Assembly (NCBI GenBank): GCA_049324535.1
Contig: JBMOOG010000001.1
Coordinates: 620,001-684,000 of the forward strand
DNA from: JBMOOG01 sp049324535
GTDB taxonomy: Bacteria; Pseudomonadota; Alphaproteobacteria; Rhodobacterales; Rhodobacteraceae
Reading direction: 5' to 3'
Length of the DNA stretch: 64,000 nucleotides
How positions within the stretch are numbered: the stretch's first letter is position 1; every line of letters starts with the position of its first letter. The translations under genes were made by a program, and so were the position numbers. The notes under the pieces were generated by a model. It saw only the letters and a list, made by a program, of their open reading frames with translations, was not told where the DNA came from and did not search any database. Below, in pieces: positions 58,010 through 64,000 of the stretch.

Positions 58010-58888
58010 TCACGCTCCACCGTTGGTCAGGGTCAGTCCGTCGCGCCGCAGCCGGTCGCGAAGAACCTCGATTTCCACGTCGAGCCCGCTCCGGTTCTCC
58101 AAAAGAAGCGTGCGGCTGCGGGCGGCGAAATTGGTCTCGAGATCGTCGAGAAGCGCCTCGTAATCCGCGCGGGCCTTGGCGTCGCGCGTCTTCATCCAGA
58201 AATCCGCGAACTTCACCGTCGCGTCGCGGGCGCCCATCAGGTAGACCGACATGTAGCGCCGGGCGGCGGTCAGGTCGCCGGGGTCCTCCTCGACCGTGCG
58301 GAACAGGTCGCGGGCGGTCATCTGGAACCGCGCGACCCGGCCGATCAGGGTCCGGTCGCCGGTGCGGCCGATGGCCTCGCTCATGGCGTCCAGGTATTTC
58401 TCGCCCTCGGCCACCACCTTCGCCACACGGTCCTGCTGGAAGGGGTCGATCCCGTCGATGCCCTTGTCGCGCATCGGGTCGCGGCCGAAGGCGAGCGCGT
58501 GCAGCACCAGCCCGAGCACCGCGAAGATCGCGGGGTTCAGCAGGCTGCCCCCGGGCGCATAGCCGCCGAGGAAAAGCCCGGTCGCGGTGGCGAGGCCCCC
58601 CAGAAGGATCCGCGGGATCGCCGGCCGCCGGGCGACGCGGCGGGCCTCGTAGGCCATGCGGGCGACCAACCCCTCGCGGGTGAGCCAGCCGGCCAGCATC
58701 AACGCGCCGAAGGCGGCCAGATCGACGGCCATGCCCAGCGGCGGCTGGCGGAAGGCCGTCAGCACGAAGGCGAAGGGCATGAAGAACAGGATGCGGGTGC
58801 GCCGCACCGCCGCGTCCGTGAGAGCGGCCTGCCGGGCACCGGGTGTATCCTGTTCGGGACTGTACCGGCCGCCGAACCGTCTGGCCAT
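58010..58888 (-). CDS. XpaC-like membrane protein (5-bromo-4-chloroindolyl phosphate hydrolysis family)
   Basis: A 292-residue protein with four hydrophobic segments between residues 30 and 140, then a cytoplasmic helical domain ending in LRRDGLTLTNGGA. The domain order and its position directly before telA match the XpaC family (xpaC-yaaN in Bacillus). The old name reflects a screening phenotype; enzymatic activity is doubtful. The ATG at 58888 overlaps the stop of a 27-residue ORF (ATGA). Confidence 0.82.
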   Translation of the reverse strand: MARRFGGRYSPEQDTPGARQAALTDAAVRRTRILFFMPFAFVLTAFRQPPLGMAVDLAAFGALMLAGWLTREGLVARMAYEARRVARRPAIPRILLGGLATATGLFLGGYAPGGSLLNPAIFAVLGLVLHALAFGRDPMRDKGIDGIDPFQQDRVAKVVAEGEKYLDAMSEAIGRTGDRTLIGRVARFQMTARDLFRTVEEDPGDLTAARRYMSVYLMGARDATVKFADFWMKTRDAKARADYEALLDDLETNFAARSRTLLLENRSGLDVEIEVLRDRLRRDGLTLTNGGA

Positions 58889-58971
58889 CACAGGCTCCCG
58901 GAACCGGCGACGTAGAGCGTCAGCGCAAGAAGCAGGAACAACGCGATCTTCTCGATCCCGGACTCGGACAT
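58888..58971 (-). CDS. 27-residue single-span membrane peptide leading the telA operon
   Basis: ATG at 58971 opens 27 codons: a short acidic/basic start MSESGIEKI followed by a hydrophobic ALFLLLALTLYVAG span and a Gly/Ser end. Its stop overlaps the XpaC-like start in the same ATGA style used through the window, and a G-rich ribosome-binding sequence precedes it. This makes translation likely, either for its own function or to couple ribosomes into the operon. No family recognised; it is too short for most gene callers. Confidence 0.6.
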   Translation of the reverse strand: MSESGIEKIALFLLLALTLYVAGSGSL

Positions 58972-59086
58972 AGTGCCCCCCACGGGCCATGTGGCTCTGG
59001 TGGCAGACTGGCATGTCGCGCGCCCGAGGCCAAGGGTGCAGACGGGGGAAAAATCCCGCCCGACCGCCCGTTTGCGCGCGCCGGCA

Positions 59087-60481
59087 TCAGGGCTTGGGCT
59101 TGCGTCCCGGAACGCCCCGCGGCCCGGGCTTTCCGCCGCCACGGGGCGGACGGGGACCGGCGCCTTCGGGCCGTGGCCCGCGCGGCTTGCCGCCGCCTGT
59201 CTTTCCGGGCGCGTCGCCTTCGGTCCGGGGCTTGTGGGCCTTGAAGCCCTCGGCACGGGGCTTGAAACCCTCTGCCCGCGGCTTGCGCGGCGCGTCGCCT
59301 TCGGCCCTCGGGCCGTGCGACTTGAACCCTTCCGACCGCGGCTTGCGCGGCCTGTCGCCGCCGCCCGACTTGCCGGGCGCATCGCCTTCGGTCCGGGGCT
59401 TGTGGGACTTGAAGCCCTCGGCACGGGGCTTGAACCCTTCTGCCCGCGGCTTGCGCGGCGCGTCGCCCTCGGCCCTCGGGCCGTGCGACTTGAACCCTTC
59501 CGACCGCGGCTTGCGCGGCCCGTCGCCGTCCGCGCGGGGCCGGCGGGGCGCATCGCCTTCGGTCCGGGGCTTGTGGGACTTGAAGCCCTCCGAGCGGGGC
59601 TTGAAGCCTTCCGCCCGCGGCTTGCGCGGTGCGTCACCGTCCGCGCGGGGGCCACAAGGGGCCGCATCCTGCGACTTGCCCGTCCGCGGTTTGCGGGGCG
59701 CGCGCTTTTCCTCGGGCGGGACATAGCCGGGCAAGAGCGGGCCGAGCTGTTCGCGCAGGATCCGGGCCTTCACCTCGACCACATCGCCCGGCTGCATCAC
59801 GTTCAGCCGGAACGGGCCGTAGCTGACCCGGATCAGCCGGTTCACGAAGAGCCCGATCTCGGTCATCGCGCGGCGGATCTCGCGGTTCCGGCCTTCGCGA
59901 AGGCCGACGGTCAGCCAGGCGTTGGCGCCCTGCTGGCGGTCGAGCGTCACCTCCATCGGCAGGAACTCCTCGCCGTCGATGGTAACGCCCTGGCGCAGAG
60001 GCTCGAGCATCGCCTCGGTCGGGCGGCCGTTCACCCGCACGCGATACTTGCGCAGCCAGCCGGTGGCCGGCAGTTCCAGCCGCCGCTTCAGCTCGCCGTC
60101 GTTGGTCAGCAGCAGAAGCCCCTCGGAGTTGAGGTCGAGCCGGCCCACGCTCATCACCCGCGGCATCCCGTCGGGCAGGCTTTCGAACACCGTCTGACGG
60201 CCCTTTTCGTCATGTTCGGACGTCACGAGGCCGAGGGGCTTGTAGTAGAGCCAGAGCCGCGTCGGCTGCGGCGCGTCGATCGGCTTGCCGTCGAGCGTCA
60301 CCGTGTCGGCCGGGCGCACGTCCAGCGCGGGCGAGGTCACGGTCTGGCCGTTCACCTGTACGCGGCCTTCGAGAATGAGGCGCTCGGCGTCGCGGCGCGA
60401 GGCCACGCCGGCGCGGGCCATCACCTTGGCGATGCGCTCGCCCTCCGGGGCAGGCTTCGGGGTGTCGTCGGTGTCGGTCAT
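59087..60481 (-). CDS. rluB: RsuA/RluB-family pseudouridine synthase with long repetitive basic tail
   Basis: A 464-residue protein. Residues 15-65 form an S4 RNA-binding domain (RIAKVMARAGVASRRDAERLILEGRVQVNG) and 75-240 the catalytic domain with the Asp of VGRLDLNSEGLLLLTNDGEL and REGRNREIRR. Around 200 further residues from 255 consist of near-repeats of PRKPRAEGFKPRAEGFKSHK and PRTEGDAPRKP, very rich in Arg, Lys, Pro and Gly. The core should modify 23S rRNA; the tail probably adds non-specific RNA contacts and disorder. RluB versus RluE/RsuA cannot be decided firmly. Confidence 0.9.
   Translation of the reverse strand: MTDTDDTPKPAPEGERIAKVMARAGVASRRDAERLILEGRVQVNGQTVTSPALDVRPADTVTLDGKPIDAPQPTRLWLYYKPLGLVTSEHDEKGRQTVFESLPDGMPRVMSVGRLDLNSEGLLLLTNDGELKRRLELPATGWLRKYRVRVNGRPTEAMLEPLRQGVTIDGEEFLPMEVTLDRQQGANAWLTVGLREGRNREIRRAMTEIGLFVNRLIRVSYGPFRLNVMQPGDVVEVKARILREQLGPLLPGYVPPEEKRAPRKPRTGKSQDAAPCGPRADGDAPRKPRAEGFKPRSEGFKSHKPRTEGDAPRRPRADGDGPRKPRSEGFKSHGPRAEGDAPRKPRAEGFKPRAEGFKSHKPRTEGDAPGKSGGGDRPRKPRSEGFKSHGPRAEGDAPRKPRAEGFKPRAEGFKAHKPRTEGDAPGKTGGGKPRGPRPEGAGPRPPRGGGKPGPRGVPGRKPKP
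59219..59630. repeat. Tandem long repeats within the rluB tail
   Basis: Sequences beginning TTCGGTCCGGGGCTTGTGGG recur at 59219, 59387 and 59558, giving two nearly identical units of 168 and 171 bases (56 and 57 codons) and a partial third. Shorter subrepeats of about 24-27 bases occur inside. Both unit lengths are multiples of three, so copy number can change without frameshift. Confidence 0.85.
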
Positions 60482-60589
60482 GGCGCCAGCCTAGCCTTTC
60501 GCGCATCAACGGGAAAGCGATCCTCTAGGCGCATCGGGGGCCGAAGGGAAGGGCTTGCGGCAGCGTGCGGCGCGGGGCATCACCGGACC

Positions 60590-61054
60590 ATGAGCTTTCG
60601 CAGCCACATGGAGCGCGCGCTGGACGAGGCCCGCGCCGCAGCGGCCCGCGGCGAGGTGCCGGTGGGCGCGGTCGTCGTCGATCCCTCGGGCACGGTGATC
60701 GCGGCCGCGGGCAACCGCACGCGCGAGCTGGCCGATCCCACGGCCCATGCCGAGATGCTGGCCCTTCGCGCGGCCTGCGCCCGGGTCGGGTCCGACCGGC
60801 TTCCGGGCCACGATCTCTACGTCACGCTCGAGCCCTGTCCGATGTGCGCGGCGGCGATCTCGTTTGCGCGGATCGGGCGCCTCTATTACGGGGCGGCCGA
60901 TCCGAAGTCCGGCGGCGTCGCGCAGGGGCCGCGCATCTTCGCGCATCCGCAGTGCCACCATGTGCCCGAGATCTATGACGGGATCGGTGCCGAGGCCGCG
61001 GCGGGGCTCCTGCGCGACTTCTTCGAGGCGCGGCGCGCGGCGGGGCGGGGGTGA
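60590..61054 (+). CDS. tadA: tRNA-specific adenosine deaminase
   Basis: A 154-residue cytidine-deaminase-fold enzyme that converts A34 to inosine in tRNA-Arg(ACG). The zinc site is complete: His53 and Glu55 in TAHAEM, and Cys83 and Cys86 in EPCPMC. Length is normal. The ATG at 60590 is where homology begins. It diverges from rluB across a 108-base gap, a neighbour order that is frequent in Alphaproteobacteria. Confidence 0.95.
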   Translation: MSFRSHMERALDEARAAAARGEVPVGAVVVDPSGTVIAAAGNRTRELADPTAHAEMLALRAACARVGSDRLPGHDLYVTLEPCPMCAAAISFARIGRLYYGAADPKSGGVAQGPRIFAHPQCHHVPEIYDGIGAEAAAGLLRDFFEARRAAGRG

Positions 61055-61166
61055 CGCTGCGGCAACAGGTCGCGGCTTTGTTTCGGCCGCCGCGATCCCG
61101 GCCTTTCTGAAGGGGCGGGACTGCGCTAGAAGCGCGCATCCGCAACGCCAGACAGGAGGGCGCCAG

Positions 61167-61256
61167 ATGCATCACGCCGCTTTTGCCGCCGTCTTCGGCC
61201 TGTGCGGATCGTCCCGTCGCGCGGCTGCGTCCGGGACCGGCGTCGCCCGTCCGTGA
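61167..61256 (+). CDS. Possible 29-residue small protein or leader peptide
   Basis: An ATG 6-7 bases after a near-perfect AGGAGGG opens a 29-codon frame (MHHAAFAAVFGLCGSS at the start, then Arg/Ala-rich to VARP). The strong ribosome-binding site is the main evidence. It lies alone in the 334 bases between tadA and the next small ORF. It may regulate the small gene downstream by translation of the leader, or be a stand-alone peptide. Confidence 0.4.
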   Translation: MHHAAFAAVFGLCGSSRRAAASGTGVARP

Positions 61257-61388
61257 CGCCCGCCGGCGGCCCGACCGCCGCCTGATCCTCCCCCCAGATC
61301 CGACCCGACCGGGCCGCGCCCGTCGCGCCGCCCTTGTGCCCATCCATTCCAGAGGAGCCGGCTGTCCGCGAGGGGCCGGCGTGAGACC

Positions 61389-61607
61389 ATGACCCGCAAC
61401 GAACTGGCAGAGCCGATTCTGCCCCTTGACCTCGTTCACGACCTCGTCGCCCGCCACGGTGCGGCACGGGTGCTGCGCGCCTGGCTGGCGACGCTGGGCC
61501 GCGGCCGGCGGCCACCGCCGGATGCCGCGCCGCTGTCCGACCACATCCGCCGCGACATCGGCCTGCCGCCGCTCGGCGGTGGTCCGTCCGATCCGAGGTG
61601 GTACTAG
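61389..61607 (+). CDS. Small DUF1127-like protein
   Basis: A 72-residue protein. Its C-terminal LSDHIRRDIGLPP (residues 49-61) resembles the conserved core of DUF1127 proteins, small Arg-rich RNA-associated factors widespread in Alphaproteobacteria. A central helix LVARHGAARVLRAWLATLGRGRR precedes it, and the protein ends in a Gly/Pro tail with WY. The ribosome-binding site is weak, though a GGCC-rich dyad precedes the start. Some relatives are made with small RNAs and act in stress responses. Confidence 0.6.
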   Translation: MTRNELAEPILPLDLVHDLVARHGAARVLRAWLATLGRGRRPPPDAAPLSDHIRRDIGLPPLGGGPSDPRWY

Positions 61608-61667
61608 CCACCCTGCGCCCGGCGGTGGCCGCCGCCGGGCCGGTCCCTGGCCAGTCTCAGGCCGGTT

Positions 61668-62360
61668 TCAGATCGTGATCGGCACCAGAACCTCGGGCTC
61701 GTGGACGGTGACGCCGGGCAGGGCGTCGCGCATCACCCCCGCATCCTGCGCCAGAAGCGGGAAGGTCCGGTAATGGCTGGGGATCACGTGGCGGAACCGG
61801 AAATAGCGCTTGGCCGCATAGGCCGCGCGCGCCATGTCCATGGTGAAGTGCCCGCCCGCGCAGAGGATGCCGATGTCGGGCTTGTGGTAGTCGCCCATCC
61901 AGTCCATGTCGGCCATGATGTCGGTGTCGCCCGTCAGGTAGATCGTGTGACCCTCCCCCGCGATCATGTAGCCCGATTCGTGGCCGGCGTAGACCGGACC
62001 CTCGGTTCCCTGCAGGGACGAGGAGTGGCTGGCGTTGACCATCGTCACCTTCGCGCCCCCGAGATCCACGGTGCCGCCCTTGTTGAAGCCCACCGTCTGG
62101 ACCCCGTGCTGGTCCTGCCACCAGGACATCAGGTCGTAGATGCCGACGATCGGGGCCTTGAGCTCCTTCGACAGCGACAGCGCATCGCCGGTGTGGTCGC
62201 CGTGGCCGTGGGTGATGAGGATGTGGGTGGTGCCCTTCACGGCCTCGGCGCGCCGGGCCTCGGGGAAGAGCGGGTTGCCGGTCAACCAGGGATCGACCAA
62301 CAGGACCGCGCTCTCGATCTCGATGCGGAAGGCGGAATGTCCGAGCCAGGTGATGTGCAT
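61668..62360 (-). CDS. UPF0173 metallo-beta-lactamase-fold hydrolase
   Basis: A 230-residue protein: MHITWLGHSAFRIE, ITHGHGDHTGDA (HxHxDH zinc motif), GDTDIMADM and the late His of IPSHYRTFPLL are all present. The family hydrolyses unknown esters or phosphodiesters. Length is typical. Single gene on the minus strand, divergent from gatC. Confidence 0.92.
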   Translation of the reverse strand: MHITWLGHSAFRIEIESAVLLVDPWLTGNPLFPEARRAEAVKGTTHILITHGHGDHTGDALSLSKELKAPIVGIYDLMSWWQDQHGVQTVGFNKGGTVDLGGAKVTMVNASHSSSLQGTEGPVYAGHESGYMIAGEGHTIYLTGDTDIMADMDWMGDYHKPDIGILCAGGHFTMDMARAAYAAKRYFRFRHVIPSHYRTFPLLAQDAGVMRDALPGVTVHEPEVLVPITI

Positions 62361-62494
62361 GCTCCGTCTCCTTGCTGTGGCCGAGCAAAGCTAGCGCAAG
62401 CGGCCGGTTCTGCCAGCCCTGCGCTTGTGCCGCAGGCGGCGGGGCGCTAAGACCAGCCCCCGAAGGAACACGGGACCCACCGGGAGAGCCGTCC

Positions 62495-62782
62495 ATGTCG
62501 ATCGATGCCGAGACCGCGCGCCGCGTCGCCCACCTGGCGCGCATCCGGGTGGCCGAGGAGAGCCTGCCCGCGCTGGCGCGCGAACTGTCGGGGATTCTCA
62601 CGTTCATGGAACAGCTCAACGAGGTGGACGTGACCGGGATCGAGCCGATGACCTCGGTCACGCCGATGCGGCTGAAGCGTCGGGCCGACGTGGTGACCGA
62701 CGGCGGCATGCAGGCGAAGATCCTCGCGAACGCCCCCGACGCCCGAGAGGGGTTCTTTGCCGTGCCGAAGGTGGTGGAATGA
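62495..62782 (+). CDS. gatC: Asp-tRNA(Asn)/Glu-tRNA(Gln) amidotransferase subunit C
   Basis: A 95-residue GatC, the small subunit that stabilises GatA in the GatCAB complex making Gln-tRNA(Gln) and Asn-tRNA(Asn). VAHLARIRVAEESLPALARELSGILTFMEQLNEVDVTGIEPMTSV is characteristic. The ATG at 62495 follows GGGAGAG. Its stop overlaps the gatA start by ATGA. Confidence 0.97.
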   Translation: MSIDAETARRVAHLARIRVAEESLPALARELSGILTFMEQLNEVDVTGIEPMTSVTPMRLKRRADVVTDGGMQAKILANAPDAREGFFAVPKVVE

Positions 62783-64000
62783 CCGCGCCGAACGAACTGA
62801 CGATTGCCGAGGCCCGCGACGCGCTGCGCAGCGGTGCGGTTTCGGCGGTCGAGCTGACCGAAGCCTGCCTCGCGGCGATCGAGGCGGCCGGGGCGCTCAA
62901 CGCCTTCGTGCACAAGACGCCCGAGATTGCGCGCGAACGCGCCGCTGCGGCGGATGCGCGCCTGCGGGCGGGCGATGCGCCGGCGATGTGCGGCATTCCG
63001 GTCGGGATCAAGGACCTCTTCTGCACGAAGGGCGTGCCCAGCCAGGCCGCCAGCCGGATCCTGCGCGACTTCCGTCCCGAATACGAATCCACCGTCAGCC
63101 AGAAGCTCGCCGACGCCGGCGCGGTCATGCTGGGCAAGCTCAACATGGACGAGTTCGCCATGGGCTCGTCGAACGAGACCTCGTGCTACGGGCCGGCCGT
63201 GAACCCCTGGCGGCGCGGCAACGACGCGACGCCGCTGACGCCGGGCGGATCCTCCGGCGGATCGGCGGCCGCCGTCGCGGCGGACCTCTGCCTTGGCGCG
63301 ACCGGCACCGACACCGGCGGGTCGATCCGACAGCCCGCCGCCTTCACCGGCACCGTCGGGATCAAGCCGACCTACGGGCGCTGTTCGCGCTGGGGGATCG
63401 TGGCCTTCGCGTCCTCGCTCGACCAGGCCGGCCCGATGACGCGCACCGTGCGCGACGCGGCGATCATGCTGGGCGCGATGGCGGGCCACGACCCGAAGGA
63501 CTCGACCTCGGCCGACATCCCGGTCCCCGACTTCGAGGCGCTGCTCACGGGTGACATCCGCGGGCGCGTGATCGGCATTCCGCGCGAATACCGAATGGAC
63601 GGCATGCCCGACGAGATCGAGGCGCTCTGGCACCGGGGCGCCGAGATGCTGAAGGACGCCGGCGCGAAGATCGTCGACATCAGCCTGCCGCACACGAAGT
63701 ATGCCCTGCCAGCCTATTACGTGATCGCCCCCGCCGAGGCCTCGTCGAACCTCGCGCGCTACGACGGGGTGCGCTACGGCCACCGCGCCCGGCTGTCCCA
63801 GGGCGACGGCATCACCGAGATGTATGAAAAGACCCGCGCCGAAGGCTTCGGCGAGGAGGTCCAGCGCCGGGTGATGATCGGGACCTACGTGCTGTCGGCG
63901 GGCTTCTACGACGCCTATTACAACCGCGCCCGCAAGGTGCGCGCCCTCATCAAGCGCGACTTCGACGAGGTCTTCGCGCAAGGGGTGGACGCGATCCTGA
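62779..64000 (+). CDS. gatA: Asp-tRNA(Asn)/Glu-tRNA(Gln) amidotransferase subunit A, 5' part
   Basis: About 407 residues are inside the window; the reading frame stays open to the last base. The amidase catalytic triad is visible: Lys78 in GIPVGIKDLF, Ser158 in TPGGSSGGSAAA and Ser182 in GTDTGGSIRQPA. GatA produces ammonia from glutamine and passes it to GatB. gatB should lie downstream outside the window. Confidence 0.97.
   Translation, partial: MTAPNELTIAEARDALRSGAVSAVELTEACLAAIEAAGALNAFVHKTPEIARERAAAADARLRAGDAPAMCGIPVGIKDLFCTKGVPSQAASRILRDFRPEYESTVSQKLADAGAVMLGKLNMDEFAMGSSNETSCYGPAVNPWRRGNDATPLTPGGSSGGSAAAVAADLCLGATGTDTGGSIRQPAAFTGTVGIKPTYGRCSRWGIVAFASSLDQAGPMTRTVRDAAIMLGAMAGHDPKDSTSADIPVPDFEALLTGDIRGRVIGIPREYRMDGMPDEIEALWHRGAEMLKDAGAKIVDISLPHTKYALPAYYVIAPAEASSNLARYDGVRYGHRARLSQGDGITEMYEKTRAEGFGEEVQRRVMIGTYVLSAGFYDAYYNRARKVRALIKRDFDEVFAQGVDAIL

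Noticed and set aside
59219..59630. Regular repeats resembling a CRISPR or VNTR array
   Set aside because: The repeats are in frame inside rluB, there are no unique spacers, and no cas genes are present.
1..64000. tRNA, rRNA, insertion sequences, integrases, attachment sites
   Set aside because: Looked for throughout; none could be supported. A tRNA-scan and IS database search would be needed to exclude them fully.

Overview
The window is GC-rich, densely packed alphaproteobacterial chromosome. It most resembles Rhodobacterales (Rhodobacteraceae/Paracoccaceae): many genes overlap by the 4-base ATGA/GTGA arrangement, DUF2927 and DUF1127-like small proteins are present, and a 25-base intergenic element that I associate with rhodobacterial genomes occurs twice. 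I see no rRNA, tRNA, insertion sequence, prophage, CRISPR array or replication origin. The lineage is an inference from gene content.

Region 1 (1-29280, extending to about 31173) is a large exopolysaccharide or O-antigen type locus. After the 5' end of a secreted GH30-like glycosidase comes a CDP-sugar block (rfbF, rfbG, a sugar C-methyltransferase, a reductase), which predicts a C-methyl branched deoxy sugar. Next is a split GtrA / GtrB / GT-C set, then a CmoA-like methyltransferase, UDP-xylose synthase, membrane and family-2/family-4 glycosyltransferases, a YbhN/AglD-type membrane protein, a polysaccharide deacetylase, a Wzx-type flippase, a GMC oxidoreductase carrying a ferredoxin-type cysteine motif, further SDR epimerases, a nucleotide-sugar dehydrogenase, a sulfotransferase and two paralogous FAD enzymes of the UDP-galactopyranose-mutase-like group. 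No initiating transferase, Wzy, Wza or Wzc is visible, so the locus probably continues outside the window or these steps are encoded elsewhere.

Region 2 (31928-44451) is the most interesting part. It is a catabolic locus with a SorC-type regulator, an aldolase-dehydrogenase fusion, MtnA and MtnK (5-methylthioribose-1-phosphate isomerase and 5-methylthioribose kinase families), a ribose-type ABC importer, a two-subunit transketolase and a RuBisCO-like protein (RLP). The parts fit a route in which an imported 5-substituted ribose is phosphorylated at C1, isomerised to a ketose-1-phosphate, and then either cleaved by the aldolase or converted by the RLP into a xylulose-5-phosphate-like ketose that the transketolase could cleave. 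Two far-apart promoters of the locus share a 23-base element, which supports co-regulation. I know of no described pathway that combines RLP, split transketolase, MtnK/MtnA and the aldolase fusion; that is the main candidate for a new system.

Region 3 (44452-53525) holds an isolated 54-codon small gene with its own hairpin terminator, a Cys/Met-type PLP enzyme, a crotonase resembling DmdD, a phosphoesterase, a DMT exporter, a CAP-domain secreted protein, dtd with a PfkB sugar kinase, and an AcoR-like regulator lacking the AAA+ domain beside an aldehyde dehydrogenase.

Region 4 (53594-58971) is a tight minus-strand operon: a 27-residue membrane peptide, XpaC-like protein, TelA, DUF2927 protein, SPFH+GYF protein and a zinc-ribbon membrane protein. 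It joins the equivalents of two separate Bacillus gene pairs (xpaC-yaaN and ydjG-ydjI). Region 5 (59087-64000) is housekeeping: an RluB-type pseudouridine synthase with a long repetitive basic tail, tadA, two small ORFs, an UPF0173 metallo-hydrolase, gatC and the 5' part of gatA.
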